64,000 bases of DNA from Vibrio cyclitrophicus (GTDB lineage: Bacteria; Pseudomonadota; Gammaproteobacteria; Enterobacterales; Vibrionaceae). Position numbers and translations under genes: made by a program. This document shows, piece after piece, positions 1-8,932 of this stretch (within the stretch, counting starts at the first letter, position 1; each line of letters starts with the position of its first letter). The DNA lies in NCBI RefSeq assembly GCF_024347435.1, contig NZ_AP025480.1, positions 2,728,001-2,792,000 of the forward strand, read 5' to 3'. The notes under the pieces are model-generated. The model was not told where the DNA came from, did no database searches, and worked only from the letters and a program-made list of their open reading frames with translations.

Positions 1-2
1 AA

Positions 3-785
3 GAAATGACGACTGGCCAATACCAGAAGCGTAACGAAACCAACGAACTGTTCATCCCACCGGGTGAGCGTTTAGGTGACAAGGTACTTGAAGTTAAGAA
101 CCTAACTAAGTCATTTGGTGATCGCGTTCTTATCGATGATCTATCATTCAGCATGCCTAAAGGCGCTATCGTTGGTATCGTTGGTGCCAACGGTGCAGGT
201 AAATCAACACTGTTTAAGATGCTAAGTGGTGCTGAACAGCCAGATTCAGGGACAGTTGAACTTGGCGAAACGGTAAAACTTGCTTCTGTTGATCAGTTCC
301 GTGACAGCATGGACGATACAAAAACAGTATTCCAAGAGATCTCTGAAGGCGCTGATATCATTAAGATCAACAACTTCGAAATCCCTGCACGTGCATACTG
401 CTCTCGCTTCAACTTCAAAGGCAACGACCAACAGAAAATCATCGGTCAGCTTTCTGGTGGTGAACGTAACCGTGTTCACCTAGCTAAACTGCTAAAAGCG
501 GGCGGTAACGTACTGTTACTCGATGAACCAACCAATGACCTTGATGTCGAAACTCTACGTGCACTTGAAGAGGCACTGCTTGAGTTCCCTGGCTGTGCAA
601 TGGTTATCTCGCATGACCGTTGGTTCCTTGACCGTATTGCGACCCATATCTTAGACTACCGTGATGAAGGTCAAGTTAACTTCTACGAAGGTAACTATAC
701 TGAGTACACTGAGTGGTTGAAGAAAACTCTGGGCGCACAGGCAGCAGAACCGCACCGTATCAAGTACAAGCGTATCGCTAAGTAA
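3..785 (+). CDS. ettA: Energy-dependent translational throttle protein EttA (3' part only)
   Basis: This is the C-terminal half of an ABC-F ATPase; the gene begins before the window and the frame is open from base 3. The second nucleotide-binding domain is complete: Walker A GANGAGKS near residue 60 of the visible part, signature LSGGE, Walker B LLLLDEP followed by TND, and the switch His in SHDRWFLDR. The segment before it (NELFIPPGERLGDKV) and the basic tail are typical of EttA, which binds the ribosomal E site and gates the first elongation step according to the ATP/ADP ratio. Full EttA is about 555 residues and about 260 are visible. The ATG at base 6 lies inside the linker and is not the start. 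A terminator follows. Confidence 0.93.
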   Translation, partial: EMTTGQYQKRNETNELFIPPGERLGDKVLEVKNLTKSFGDRVLIDDLSFSMPKGAIVGIVGANGAGKSTLFKMLSGAEQPDSGTVELGETVKLASVDQFRDSMDDTKTVFQEISEGADIIKINNFEIPARAYCSRFNFKGNDQQKIIGQLSGGERNRVHLAKLLKAGGNVLLLDEPTNDLDVETLRALEEALLEFPGCAMVISHDRWFLDRIATHILDYRDEGQVNFYEGNYTEYTEWLKKTLGAQAAEPHRIKYKRIAK

Positions 786-804
786 ATTCGCTTGCATTTT
801 GAAC

Positions 805-831
805 AAAGGCCGCAATAATAGCGGCCTTTGA
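805..831 (+). terminator. Rho-independent terminator after ettA
   Basis: A 9-bp stem (AAAGGCCGC / GCGGCCTTT) closes a 7-nt AT loop 20 bases after the ettA stop. The T run is short, so efficiency is uncertain. Confidence 0.7.
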
Positions 832-875
832 TATATCTAGCTTACACGTTACGCATCGATATAGAGAGATGAATT

Positions 876-1244
876 ATGATTGAAAGACGTCAGTTTTCAC
901 GAGTTGTTTATCAAGTGCCAACTGAATTATTACAAGGACCAGTAAATGTGTCCGGTTCGGTACAAGACTTATCTCTTCATGGTTTACTCATTCAGTGCGA
1001 TGACTTTCAGCAACTCAGCCATGATATTCCTGTTCAAGTCAGCTTTACGCTCGCAAACAGTGATATCAATATTCAGTTAGAAGCAACGATAGTCTCTACC
1101 ATCAATACCTCAATGCGTTTACGCATAGAGCATTTAGATATTGATAGTATCAGCCACCTTAAGCGTCTTATAGAACTTAACGTTGGTGACGATGAACTGC
1201 TTTATAGAGAGATTGAGCACCTTACCGATTTGGGTAAAGAATAA
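876..1244 (+). CDS. PilZ domain protein, predicted c-di-GMP receptor
   Basis: A 122-residue protein made almost wholly of one PilZ domain. The c-di-GMP binding motif is present: the N-terminal basic box ERRQFSR (RxxxR form) at residues 3-9, then DLSLHG (D/NxSxxG) near residues 32-37. It has no signal peptide or membrane segment, so it is a stand-alone cytoplasmic adaptor. The gene sits 49 bases before an M23 peptidase gene on the same strand with no terminator between, so the two are probably co-transcribed. The output partner cannot be told from sequence. PilZ family membership is clear; the biological role is unknown. Confidence 0.85.
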   Translation: MIERRQFSRVVYQVPTELLQGPVNVSGSVQDLSLHGLLIQCDDFQQLSHDIPVQVSFTLANSDINIQLEATIVSTINTSMRLRIEHLDIDSISHLKRLIELNVGDDELLYREIEHLTDLGKE

Positions 1245-1293
1245 TATCTCCATAATCCTTTTTCTATTAGAAGCATTTAGTTAATACAGAACC

Positions 1294-2304
1294 ATGTCTA
1301 AAAAAATTGCCATTACGATCCCCTCAAGCCAAGGGGAACAAACGTTTTACTTTGGCCGAAAAGCCGTGCTCTTATGCACCACTGCTCTTTTCTCTGTTCC
1401 AGCCTTGATCGGCGGAGCAACCTACATACACTTTGAAAGTCAGCAAGAGCTGGCATCACAAGCTGGTGATGCACAGCAGTTGATCGAAACGCTGATTGTT
1501 GAAAAAGAGCAAACTGAGTTTCTTTACGCTGAACAGGTAGAAACAAACCACTCGCTGTCACAAACATTGACTGAGAAAGAAGGTGCGATTCAATTACTTG
1601 GTAAGCGTGTTTTCGATGTTGAATCCGTGCTTGGCCTTGCCGATGAAGAACTGCTTACAGACGATGTCTCTTTAGAAGATCGCATTGATGCTGCTGCGAT
1701 AGATTCAGCAGTAAGAGCGACAATGTTCCGTTTGATTCCAAACGACAGTCCAATGACTTATCAACGAATCTCTTCGTCTTATGGTCGTCGCACAAACCCT
1801 ATTTCAGGTAAGCGCCATAACCATACCGGTATCGATTTAACGTGTAAGCGAGGTGAAGAGATCCTAGCACCTGCTGATGGTGTCATTGAAACCGTTCGTC
1901 CAAGTAACAAAGGGTTTGGTAACTTCCTAACCATGCGTCACTCATTTGGCTTCATGAGCTCTTACGCACACCTTCAGAAATTCAAAGTACGCAGCGGTCA
2001 ATTCGTCAGTAAAGGCGACGTAATTGCGAATTGTGGTAACTCAGGTAACTCTACCGGACCACACTTGCATTATGAGGTACGTTTCCTTGGCCGTTCATTG
2101 AACCCTCAATACTTGATGGATTGGACACCAGAGAACTTCAACTACGTGTTTGAAAAAGAAAAGAAAGTTAAGTGGGGCCCACTGGTTCAGTTGATTGATA
2201 ATGTGGTTCGCTTGCAGATCAACCTAACGAACGTGCCTTACATTAGCTCGACCATAGACACTGTATCGAGTGAAGATAACAAAAAACCAATCACGACTAA
2301 TTAG
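1294..2304 (+). CDS. M23 family (LytM-type) metallopeptidase
   Basis: A 336-residue envelope protein. One membrane segment lies near residues 25-46 after a basic N terminus, followed by a helical stretch (about 50-120) likely to form a coiled coil, then the M23 domain. Zinc ligands are visible: H and D in HNHTGID near residue 175 and the HLH of GPHLHYEV near residue 255, with SSYGRRTNP before them. Such enzymes cut peptide cross-links of peptidoglycan or act as activators of amidases. No LysM domain is seen. The membrane anchor suggests it works in the periplasm from the inner membrane. It shares a transcription unit with the PilZ gene upstream. I do not assign it to a named Vibrio endopeptidase. 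Confidence 0.85.
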   Translation: MSKKIAITIPSSQGEQTFYFGRKAVLLCTTALFSVPALIGGATYIHFESQQELASQAGDAQQLIETLIVEKEQTEFLYAEQVETNHSLSQTLTEKEGAIQLLGKRVFDVESVLGLADEELLTDDVSLEDRIDAAAIDSAVRATMFRLIPNDSPMTYQRISSSYGRRTNPISGKRHNHTGIDLTCKRGEEILAPADGVIETVRPSNKGFGNFLTMRHSFGFMSSYAHLQKFKVRSGQFVSKGDVIANCGNSGNSTGPHLHYEVRFLGRSLNPQYLMDWTPENFNYVFEKEKKVKWGPLVQLIDNVVRLQINLTNVPYISSTIDTVSSEDNKKPITTN

Positions 2305-2414
2305 TTGTTAGTGGCTAACTATTTGTTAATGACTAAGACCTGTTGGTTTGGCCTATGAAGATCTAATTGCTTTTAGCCTACAGTAGGCCAACTACTTTTA
2401 GTTCTGAATTAGAT

Positions 2415-2447
2415 AAAAAAAGAGCGACCATCAGGTCGCTCTTTTTT
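2415..2447. terminator. Bidirectional terminator between M23 gene and tyrA
   Basis: GAGCGACC (2422-2429) pairs with GGTCGCTC (2434-2441) around ATCA, flanked by A7 on the left and T6 on the right, so it can end transcription from both converging genes. Confidence 0.9.
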
Positions 2448-2464
2448 ATGATTTCAAATCAGTA

Positions 2465-3592
2465 TTAGCCACGATGAATCGAGTCATGCGCTTGCTTTAA
2501 AAGATTTTGGCTCTCTTGCAAGAACTGTTGCGAGTAGTCGCCAAACCAATCGCTCACTTGGTTAAAGCTATCAACAAATTTAGCTTTATCTTTGCCATCT
2601 AAGATTTCTAATGCTTCGCCGAAACAGCTATGGAAACGTCGAATCATCTCAATATTCTCATCCGAAGAAAGAATAATATCACCATACAAGTTCGGGTCTT
2701 GAGCAAACAGACGGCCAACCATCGCAATCTCAAGTCGGTAGATTGGCGAGCTTAGCTTCAGAAGCTGATCAATATTCGGGTTCTCTTTACTTAGGTGCAA
2801 GCCGTAAGCAAAAGAGGTGAAATGGCGTAGTGCTTGAATCAGAGTCATACCGTGATCGTGTTCAGCTGCATCCATCTGGCAAAGGCTCGCACCCCAAATA
2901 CCAAATTGATTCAATAGCCATTGGTAGCTTTCAGAGTCGCGACCATCACTGTAAACAATAACCTGCTTAGCAAGGCTTGGCACATCAGGACCAAACATTG
3001 GGTGCAATCCAACAACTGGGCCTTGGTGCATGTTCATCATGGCCTGCAGAGGCTTTGATTTAATCGACGTCAAATCACAAAGAATACAATCGCTTGGCAG
3101 ATTACCTAGCTTCGCAATCACACCTTCAGTTAAGTGAATTGGAACCGTAACAACCACAAGTCCGGCATTATCTAAAATCTCATCGGCTTTATCCCAATCT
3201 TGGCTGCCAAGGATTTTCACTTCATAACCAGAAAGCTTGAACATACGGCCAAACAGACCACCAAGTTGACCATTACCACCAACGATAACCACTGAACGTA
3301 ACTCTGGGTTAAGACACTTAAAACCAGAATCCTTTTCACTAGCGTAAGACTCACGCATCGTACGACGCAAAATATCTTCGATTAACTGCGGTGGAACCCC
3401 TATTTTCTCGGCTTCTTGACGACGAGACGCCAGCATCGCAGCTTCGCGCTCTGGTACATAAATAGGTAAACCATGTTCACTTTTTACTTCGCCCACTTTC
3501 TCTACTAGAGCGAGACGTTGAGCCAGTAAATCCAACATTTGTTTATCGACAACATCGATTTGGTCGCGTAATTCGTTCAGTTCAACGGCCAT
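2465..3592 (-). CDS. tyrA: Bifunctional chorismate mutase / prephenate dehydrogenase
   Basis: The 375-residue protein has the T-protein layout. Residues 1-90 form an AroQ-type chorismate mutase ([20 protein letters not shown] at the start). A prephenate dehydrogenase follows, with a nucleotide-binding loop [12 protein letters not shown] near residue 102. It turns chorismate into prephenate and then 4-hydroxyphenylpyruvate for tyrosine synthesis. Length matches the enterobacterial enzyme (373). It lies 118 bases downstream of the DAHP synthase gene with no strong terminator between, forming the aroF-tyrA operon, so control comes from the TyrR boxes beyond aroF. Confidence 0.96.
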   Translation of the reverse strand: MAVELNELRDQIDVVDKQMLDLLAQRLALVEKVGEVKSEHGLPIYVPEREAAMLASRRQEAEKIGVPPQLIEDILRRTMRESYASEKDSGFKCLNPELRSVVIVGGNGQLGGLFGRMFKLSGYEVKILGSQDWDKADEILDNAGLVVVTVPIHLTEGVIAKLGNLPSDCILCDLTSIKSKPLQAMMNMHQGPVVGLHPMFGPDVPSLAKQVIVYSDGRDSESYQWLLNQFGIWGASLCQMDAAEHDHGMTLIQALRHFTSFAYGLHLSKENPNIDQLLKLSSPIYRLEIAMVGRLFAQDPNLYGDIILSSDENIEMIRRFHSCFGEALEILDGKDKAKFVDSFNQVSDWFGDYSQQFLQESQNLLKQAHDSIHRG

Positions 3593-3710
3593 TTTATTCC
3601 TTACTAAATCTATAAACCCGTACTAATCTATAAGCCCACCTGGCGCAGATTTGTTAGCAACAGATCTTAAAATGCCCCATTAGATGAGGCACTTAAATTT
3701 TAAACTCTGA

Positions 3711-4784
3711 CTAACCTTTCAAGCGGTTCTCTAAGAACGGGACTAATTCCGTATGTGCACGCTTCAATAGTGCCTCAGTTGAATCCCAATTGATACACGC
3801 GTCGGTAATAGAAACACCGTATTTCATCTCATTGAGAGGTATATCCGAGGATTGATTTCCTTCGTTAATATGGCTCTCAATCATCAAGCCGATAATCGAC
3901 TTGTTGCCTTCGCGAATTTGATGAATCACATCTTCAGCCACCAGTGGTTGACGACGGAAGTCTTTACGAGAGTTTGCATGGCTACAATCAACCATCAATG
4001 CCGCCTCTAATCCAGACTTACCAAGCTCTTGCTCACATTCATGTACTGACACTGAATCGTAGTTAGTCTGCTTGCCGCCACGTAAAATTACGTGACCATT
4101 TGGATTACCTTGCGTTGTTAATAACGCAACTTGACCTTCGCGGCTGATACCCATGAAACGGTGGCTCGAAGAAGCCGCCTGCATTGCATTGATTGCAGTG
4201 CCTAAATTACCGTCAGTGCCATTCTTAAAACCGATTGGCATTGAAAGGCCACTTGCCATTTCACGGTGAGTTTGAGATTCAGTAGTTCGTGCGCCAATCG
4301 CAGCCCAGCTGAAGGTATCTGCTAGGTATTGTGGACTAATTGGGTCTAGTGCTTCTGTCGCTAGTGGAATTTCCATCTCAGCTAGCTCAACTAAAAGCTC
4401 ACGACCAACATGCAGACCATGCTCAATATCGAACGTACCATCTAGATGTGGGTCATTGATCAAGCCTTTCCAACCCACAGTAGTACGAGGCTTTTCAAAG
4501 TAAACACGCATAACAATATACAGTTGATCGCTAAGTTGCTCAGATAAGGCTTTTAGACGTTTCGCGTACTCTTTCGCCGCCTCAATATCATGGATAGAGC
4601 ATGGGCCACATACTACAAGCATGCGATGATCTTTCTTGTGAATGATGTTTGCGATAGTTTGACGAGACTCTTGAATGAAACGACGAGCATTATCACTCAA
4701 AGGCAGTTTTGCTTTTAACTCTTCAGGAGTAATCAGTACCTGTTCGTCGATGATATTGACATTGCTTAATTCACTTTTCTGCAT
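3711..4784 (-). CDS. aroF: 3-deoxy-7-phosphoheptulonate (DAHP) synthase, AroF type
   Basis: A 357-residue class I DAHP synthase condensing phosphoenolpyruvate and erythrose 4-phosphate, the first step of the shikimate pathway. Diagnostic stretches are VVCGPCSIHD (metal-binding Cys), the KPRTTVGWKG loop, GARTTESQTHR and DCSHANS. Linkage to tyrA and the TyrR box pair upstream favour the tyrosine-responsive AroF branch over AroG or AroH, but the allosteric residue was not checked, so that is inference. Start ATG at 4784 gives the usual family length. Confidence 0.93.
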   Translation of the reverse strand: MQKSELSNVNIIDEQVLITPEELKAKLPLSDNARRFIQESRQTIANIIHKKDHRMLVVCGPCSIHDIEAAKEYAKRLKALSEQLSDQLYIVMRVYFEKPRTTVGWKGLINDPHLDGTFDIEHGLHVGRELLVELAEMEIPLATEALDPISPQYLADTFSWAAIGARTTESQTHREMASGLSMPIGFKNGTDGNLGTAINAMQAASSSHRFMGISREGQVALLTTQGNPNGHVILRGGKQTNYDSVSVHECEQELGKSGLEAALMVDCSHANSRKDFRRQPLVAEDVIHQIREGNKSIIGLMIESHINEGNQSSDIPLNEMKYGVSITDACINWDSTEALLKRAHTELVPFLENRLKG

Positions 4785-4848
4785 AACTCAACCTGTATAT
4801 TTATTTTTACACCCAACATTTCCATTTGGGCTAACAATCTTTAAAAAC

Positions 4849-4876
4849 ACAATAACAGCTACAAAAACGATTGCAA
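4849..4876 (-). promoter_or_regulatory. Possible sigma-70 promoter of aroF-tyrA
   Basis: On the minus strand TTGCAA (4876-4871) and TATTGT (4854-4849) are 16 bases apart, placed about 65 bases before the aroF start and just after the TyrR boxes. The match is moderate. Confidence 0.4.
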
Positions 4877-4877
4877 G

Positions 4878-4918
4878 TGTAAACAATAAAAAACATTTGA
4901 TGTAAATTATAATTTACA
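4878..4918 (-). promoter_or_regulatory. Tandem strong/weak TyrR boxes upstream of aroF
   Basis: TGTAAATTATAATTTACA at 4901-4918 is a perfect match to the TyrR consensus TGTAAA-N6-TTTACA. A weaker box, TGTAAA-N6-AAAACA, lies at 4878-4895. Their centres are 23 bp apart, the usual spacing for cooperative TyrR hexamer binding to a strong/weak pair. Expected effect: tyrosine-dependent repression of aroF-tyrA. Confidence 0.88.
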
Positions 4919-4976
4919 CTTACTATTTGGCTAGTTAGAAGATACATAGCGGCCAAAACCACACCCTATACATACA

Positions 4977-5004
4977 AAAAAGGCGATATTTCTCATATCG
5001 CCTT
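4977..5004 (-). terminator. Terminator after nagZ
   Basis: On the minus strand AAGGCGATAT pairs with ATATCGCCTT around a 5-base loop and is followed by a T7 run. It ends nagZ transcription and lies about 60 bases upstream of the TyrR boxes. Confidence 0.88.
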
Positions 5005-5030
5005 CTTCAAACTTATAGAGTGTTTATTTA

Positions 5031-6020
5031 TCACCCAGCGTTTAAAATTCGCTTAATTTGCTCTGAGGCCTCTTTCCACCGACTATCCGAGTGAAGCGTC
5101 GATAAATCGAAGCTGTGTTTTTTAAGCAATGAGTTAGCTAAAGGCACCTCTTGAATCGTTAAGTTGTCCAGAGCCTCTATTTGTGCATCTCGTTTATTAC
5201 ACATCAGCACCATGTCACAACCCGCACTTAAGGCCGCTTTTGCTCTGTCTGCCGGCCCCCCCATAATGGCAGCTCCTTCCATTGTTAAGTCATCAGAGAA
5301 TACCAAGCCTTTGAATCCAAGCTGCTGCTTCAATACTTTCTGCAACCAATACTCAGAGCCACTCGCTGGCTGATCATCATAGTGAGAAAAAACCACATGT
5401 GCAGGCATCATCGCATCTAATATTCCAGCTTCAATTTGAGCCTTGAAAATGGCCATATCAGTTTCAAAGATGTCGTTTCTAGGATCATAAGGCGTTTCAA
5501 GGTGTGAGTCAGCAATCACGCCGCCGTGTCCTGGAAAGTGCTTCCCTGTCGTAGCCATGCCAACCGATTTCATGCCATTAATAAAAGCACTACTGTGGCG
5601 AACGATGGTATCAATATCTTCACCAAACGCTCGGCTACCAATCGCTTTACACTCGTGACCTTTATCTAATACAGGCGCAAAGCTCAGATCGATATCATGG
5701 GCAATCAATTCCGCAGCCATCAACCAACCAGCTTGTTCTGCTAACTGCTCACCATTATTCTTAGTCGCGAATTCTTGAGCGGCAGGGATAATTGAAAAGC
5801 CGTCGCGAAAGCGTTGAACTCGACCACCTTCTTGGTCAACACCAATCAAAATAGGACGTTTCGCTACCTTGCGGATCTCTTTAGTTAACGCCGACAACTG
5901 TTGGCTATCGTGGTAGTTTCGAGTAAATAAGATGAGACCACCAACGGTTGGATGCTCTAAAATTTCTCTGTCTTCAGCTGTCAGTTCGTAGCCTGCAACA
6001 TCAACCCACAACGGTCCCAT
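5031..6020 (-). CDS. nagZ: Beta-N-acetylhexosaminidase NagZ
   Basis: A 329-residue cytoplasmic glycoside hydrolase family 3 enzyme. It removes N-acetylglucosamine from GlcNAc-1,6-anhydroMurNAc muropeptides during cell wall recycling. The family signature KHFPGHGG followed by SHLETP supplies the catalytic His and conserved acid, and [11 protein letters not shown] and [11 protein letters not shown] are also present. No signal peptide is seen, as expected for NagZ. It diverges from anmK-murQ, the next recycling steps, with 100 bases between the starts, so the two units could share control. Confidence 0.96.
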   Translation of the reverse strand: MGPLWVDVAGYELTAEDREILEHPTVGGLILFTRNYHDSQQLSALTKEIRKVAKRPILIGVDQEGGRVQRFRDGFSIIPAAQEFATKNNGEQLAEQAGWLMAAELIAHDIDLSFAPVLDKGHECKAIGSRAFGEDIDTIVRHSSAFINGMKSVGMATTGKHFPGHGGVIADSHLETPYDPRNDIFETDMAIFKAQIEAGILDAMMPAHVVFSHYDDQPASGSEYWLQKVLKQQLGFKGLVFSDDLTMEGAAIMGGPADRAKAALSAGCDMVLMCNKRDAQIEALDNLTIQEVPLANSLLKKHSFDLSTLHSDSRWKEASEQIKRILNAG

Positions 6021-6120
6021 ATTTATTCCTTATTAAACCTAATTTCATAAACTTCCCGAGATTATTCTCTTTAAATTTGCTTTACAATGTTTTTAAAACA
6101 ATCTGTGGAAGACTTTAAGA

Positions 6121-7257
6121 ATGCAGGGTAAGAGCTTAGGAATGGATCATAAAGAACTGTATATCGGTGTGATGTCGGGGACGAGTATGGACGGTGTTGA
6201 TACTGCGTTAGTCTCGATTGAAGACGATAGCATTACATTGCTTGCTCATGATGAGTTCCCTATGCCAGATGGTCTCAAAGCGCGTCTGCTTGAAGTCTGT
6301 ATTGGTCAGAAAACCGATTTGATTGCCATTGGCGAACTCGACCACCAGCTTGGTCATCTATTTGCTGATGCGGTTCTACAACTTCTCAACAAGTCAGATA
6401 CGCCTGCATCATCCGTGACTGCGATTGGTAACCATGGCCAAACAGTATTCCATCAGCCAACCGGTGATTCGCCATTTACCATGCAGCTGGGTGATGCCAA
6501 TATCATTGCCGCTAAAACACAGATTCAAACAGTCGCAGATTTCCGACGCAAAGACATGGCGCTTGGCGGACAAGGGGCGCCGTTAGTACCAGCGTTTCAC
6601 CATACGATTTTTCACCCAAAAGACAGCTCGGTTGTGGTGTTGAACATTGGTGGTATCTCGAATATTTCAGTGCTGCGCCCGAATCAGCCAACTTTTGGTT
6701 ATGATACAGGCCCCGGCAATATGTTAATGGACGCTTGGGTAGATAAACACATCGGTGAGAAATTTGACCGTGATGCGCGATTCGCGCTTAAAGGCCAACT
6801 TAATCAAGCCTTGCTCGAACAGTTGCTAAATGAACCTTATCTATCTCAAATGCCACCGAAAAGCACTGGCAGAGAACTGTTTAATCTACCGTGGCTAGAG
6901 CAACAATTAACAGAATTTAAAGATCTTGCAGCAGAAGATGTTCAGCGCACGCTTTGTGAATACACCGCATTGACGATAGCCAATGAAGTAGAGACTTATC
7001 GCTTGGGTAGCCAAGCTGCACTGTATGTGTGTGGCGGTGGTACACGAAATCCATTGTTGATGAAGAGACTGTCTGGACTGCTTACAAGTTGGGAGGTTGA
7101 GTCGACAACCAGTAAAGGTGTTGATGCTGATTACATGGAAGCGATGGCCTTTGCGTGGCTTGCTCAACGTCATGTTCATCAACTGCCAAGCAATTTACCA
7201 GAAGTGACTGGCGCAAGCAGAGCGGCCTCTCTAGGCGTTCTATATCGTGCTGACTAA
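6121..7257 (+). CDS. anmK: Anhydro-N-acetylmuramic acid kinase
   Basis: The protein phosphorylates 1,6-anhydroMurNAc, opening the anhydro ring to give MurNAc-6-phosphate for MurQ. It opens with the family hallmark GVMSGTSMDGVDTAL; GNHGQT, GDANIIA and TGPGN follow in order. Size is 378 residues from the ATG at 6121, or 371 from the ATG at 6142 (MDHKELYIG), which fits the E. coli enzyme (369) slightly better; neither start has a clearly superior ribosome site. murQ follows after 45 bases on the same strand, giving an anmK-murQ operon opposite nagZ. Confidence 0.95.
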   Translation: MQGKSLGMDHKELYIGVMSGTSMDGVDTALVSIEDDSITLLAHDEFPMPDGLKARLLEVCIGQKTDLIAIGELDHQLGHLFADAVLQLLNKSDTPASSVTAIGNHGQTVFHQPTGDSPFTMQLGDANIIAAKTQIQTVADFRRKDMALGGQGAPLVPAFHHTIFHPKDSSVVVLNIGGISNISVLRPNQPTFGYDTGPGNMLMDAWVDKHIGEKFDRDARFALKGQLNQALLEQLLNEPYLSQMPPKSTGRELFNLPWLEQQLTEFKDLAAEDVQRTLCEYTALTIANEVETYRLGSQAALYVCGGGTRNPLLMKRLSGLLTSWEVESTTSKGVDADYMEAMAFAWLAQRHVHQLPSNLPEVTGASRAASLGVLYRAD

Positions 7258-7281
7258 ACAAATCTAGAACCATCATTTTAG

Positions 7282-8223
<942 letters not shown>

Positions 8224-8265
8224 TCGGCTTATGCTTATGCTGTTGAGAGTTACTCTCGCTACATA

Positions 8266-8301
8266 TAAAAAGACCAGCACACATAAAGTACTGGTCTTTT
8301 T
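8266..8301. terminator. Bidirectional terminator between murQ and the lipoprotein gene
   Basis: AAAAAGACCAG (8267-8277) pairs with CTGGTCTTTTT (8291-8301); A and T runs flank the stem on both sides. Confidence 0.88.
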
Positions 8302-8331
8302 ATATCTAATTTTCTTATTGCTAGCTTGGGC

Positions 8332-8682
8332 TTAATAGTCGTTTGAGAACTCATCCCAGCCGCGTTGCCATTCCATACGGAAACGTTGAGCGTCTTCCGT
8401 ACCAGAACACACACCTTCATATACCTGACCAGATAAACCAATCTGATAAGCATGGTTCGGATTACAATATTCAGTCACACCTAGGTGGTAACCTTCTGTG
8501 TAACTCGCTTGATCAACAGCACCAAGCGCAGTCATATCTGAATACGAACGCTGAGTGTGGCCTTTGATGCCATCACGGTAGCCGATCTCTTGCCAATTGC
8601 CTTCAGCGGCTAAATCTTGAACATTAGCGCTGCATCCTGCAAGGCTAAATGCCACAGTGAATAGTGCGATTATTTTTTTCAT
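8332..8682 (-). CDS. Small lipoprotein, DUF2799-like
   Basis: A 116-residue protein with a lipoprotein signal peptide (MKKIIALFTVAFSLAGC; lipobox LAGC, Cys 17). The mature part has several aromatic/Gly repeats of the type G-Y-x-D-G and YTEGYHLGV, characteristic of the DUF2799 family as I remember it. There is no Asp at +2 after the Cys (the residue is Ser), so outer-membrane sorting by Lol is expected. Function is unknown. It is transcribed alone, converging on murQ. Confidence 0.75.
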   Translation of the reverse strand: MKKIIALFTVAFSLAGCSANVQDLAAEGNWQEIGYRDGIKGHTQRSYSDMTALGAVDQASYTEGYHLGVTEYCNPNHAYQIGLSGQVYEGVCSGTEDAQRFRMEWQRGWDEFSNDY

Positions 8683-8824
8683 TTCAATCCTTTATTTTTA
8701 CAGAGCCACTTCCTGACGAAGCATTGCTTTGTTTGTGATTCTCCGCTGAACACCAGTCGATGTCCACTCATTGTCTAATCTTCGCCACTTTCGTCCAATA
8801 ACAAACCATTCAATCAGTCATAGC

Positions 8825-8852
8825 ACCACTAAATTTGCTATTCGACCACTCA
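8825..8852 (+). promoter_or_regulatory. Candidate BtsR (LytTR) direct-repeat operator
   Basis: ACCACTAA (8825-8832) and ACCACTCA (8845-8852) form a direct repeat of period 20, ending 80 bases before the CstA-family start. From memory, E. coli BtsR binds ACC(G/A)CT(C/T)A direct repeats with a spacer of about 13 bases in front of btsT. Here the second half-site matches fully, the first has one change, and the spacer is 12. A plausible -10 TAATAT lies at 8888-8893, a usual distance for LytTR activators. Confidence 0.6.
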
Positions 8853-8932
8853 CTCAGGAAGCGGAAGTTTCTTCTCTTCGACTTCTTTAATATACACCCT
8901 GACTTAATTAATACATTCAGGGATAACAAATT

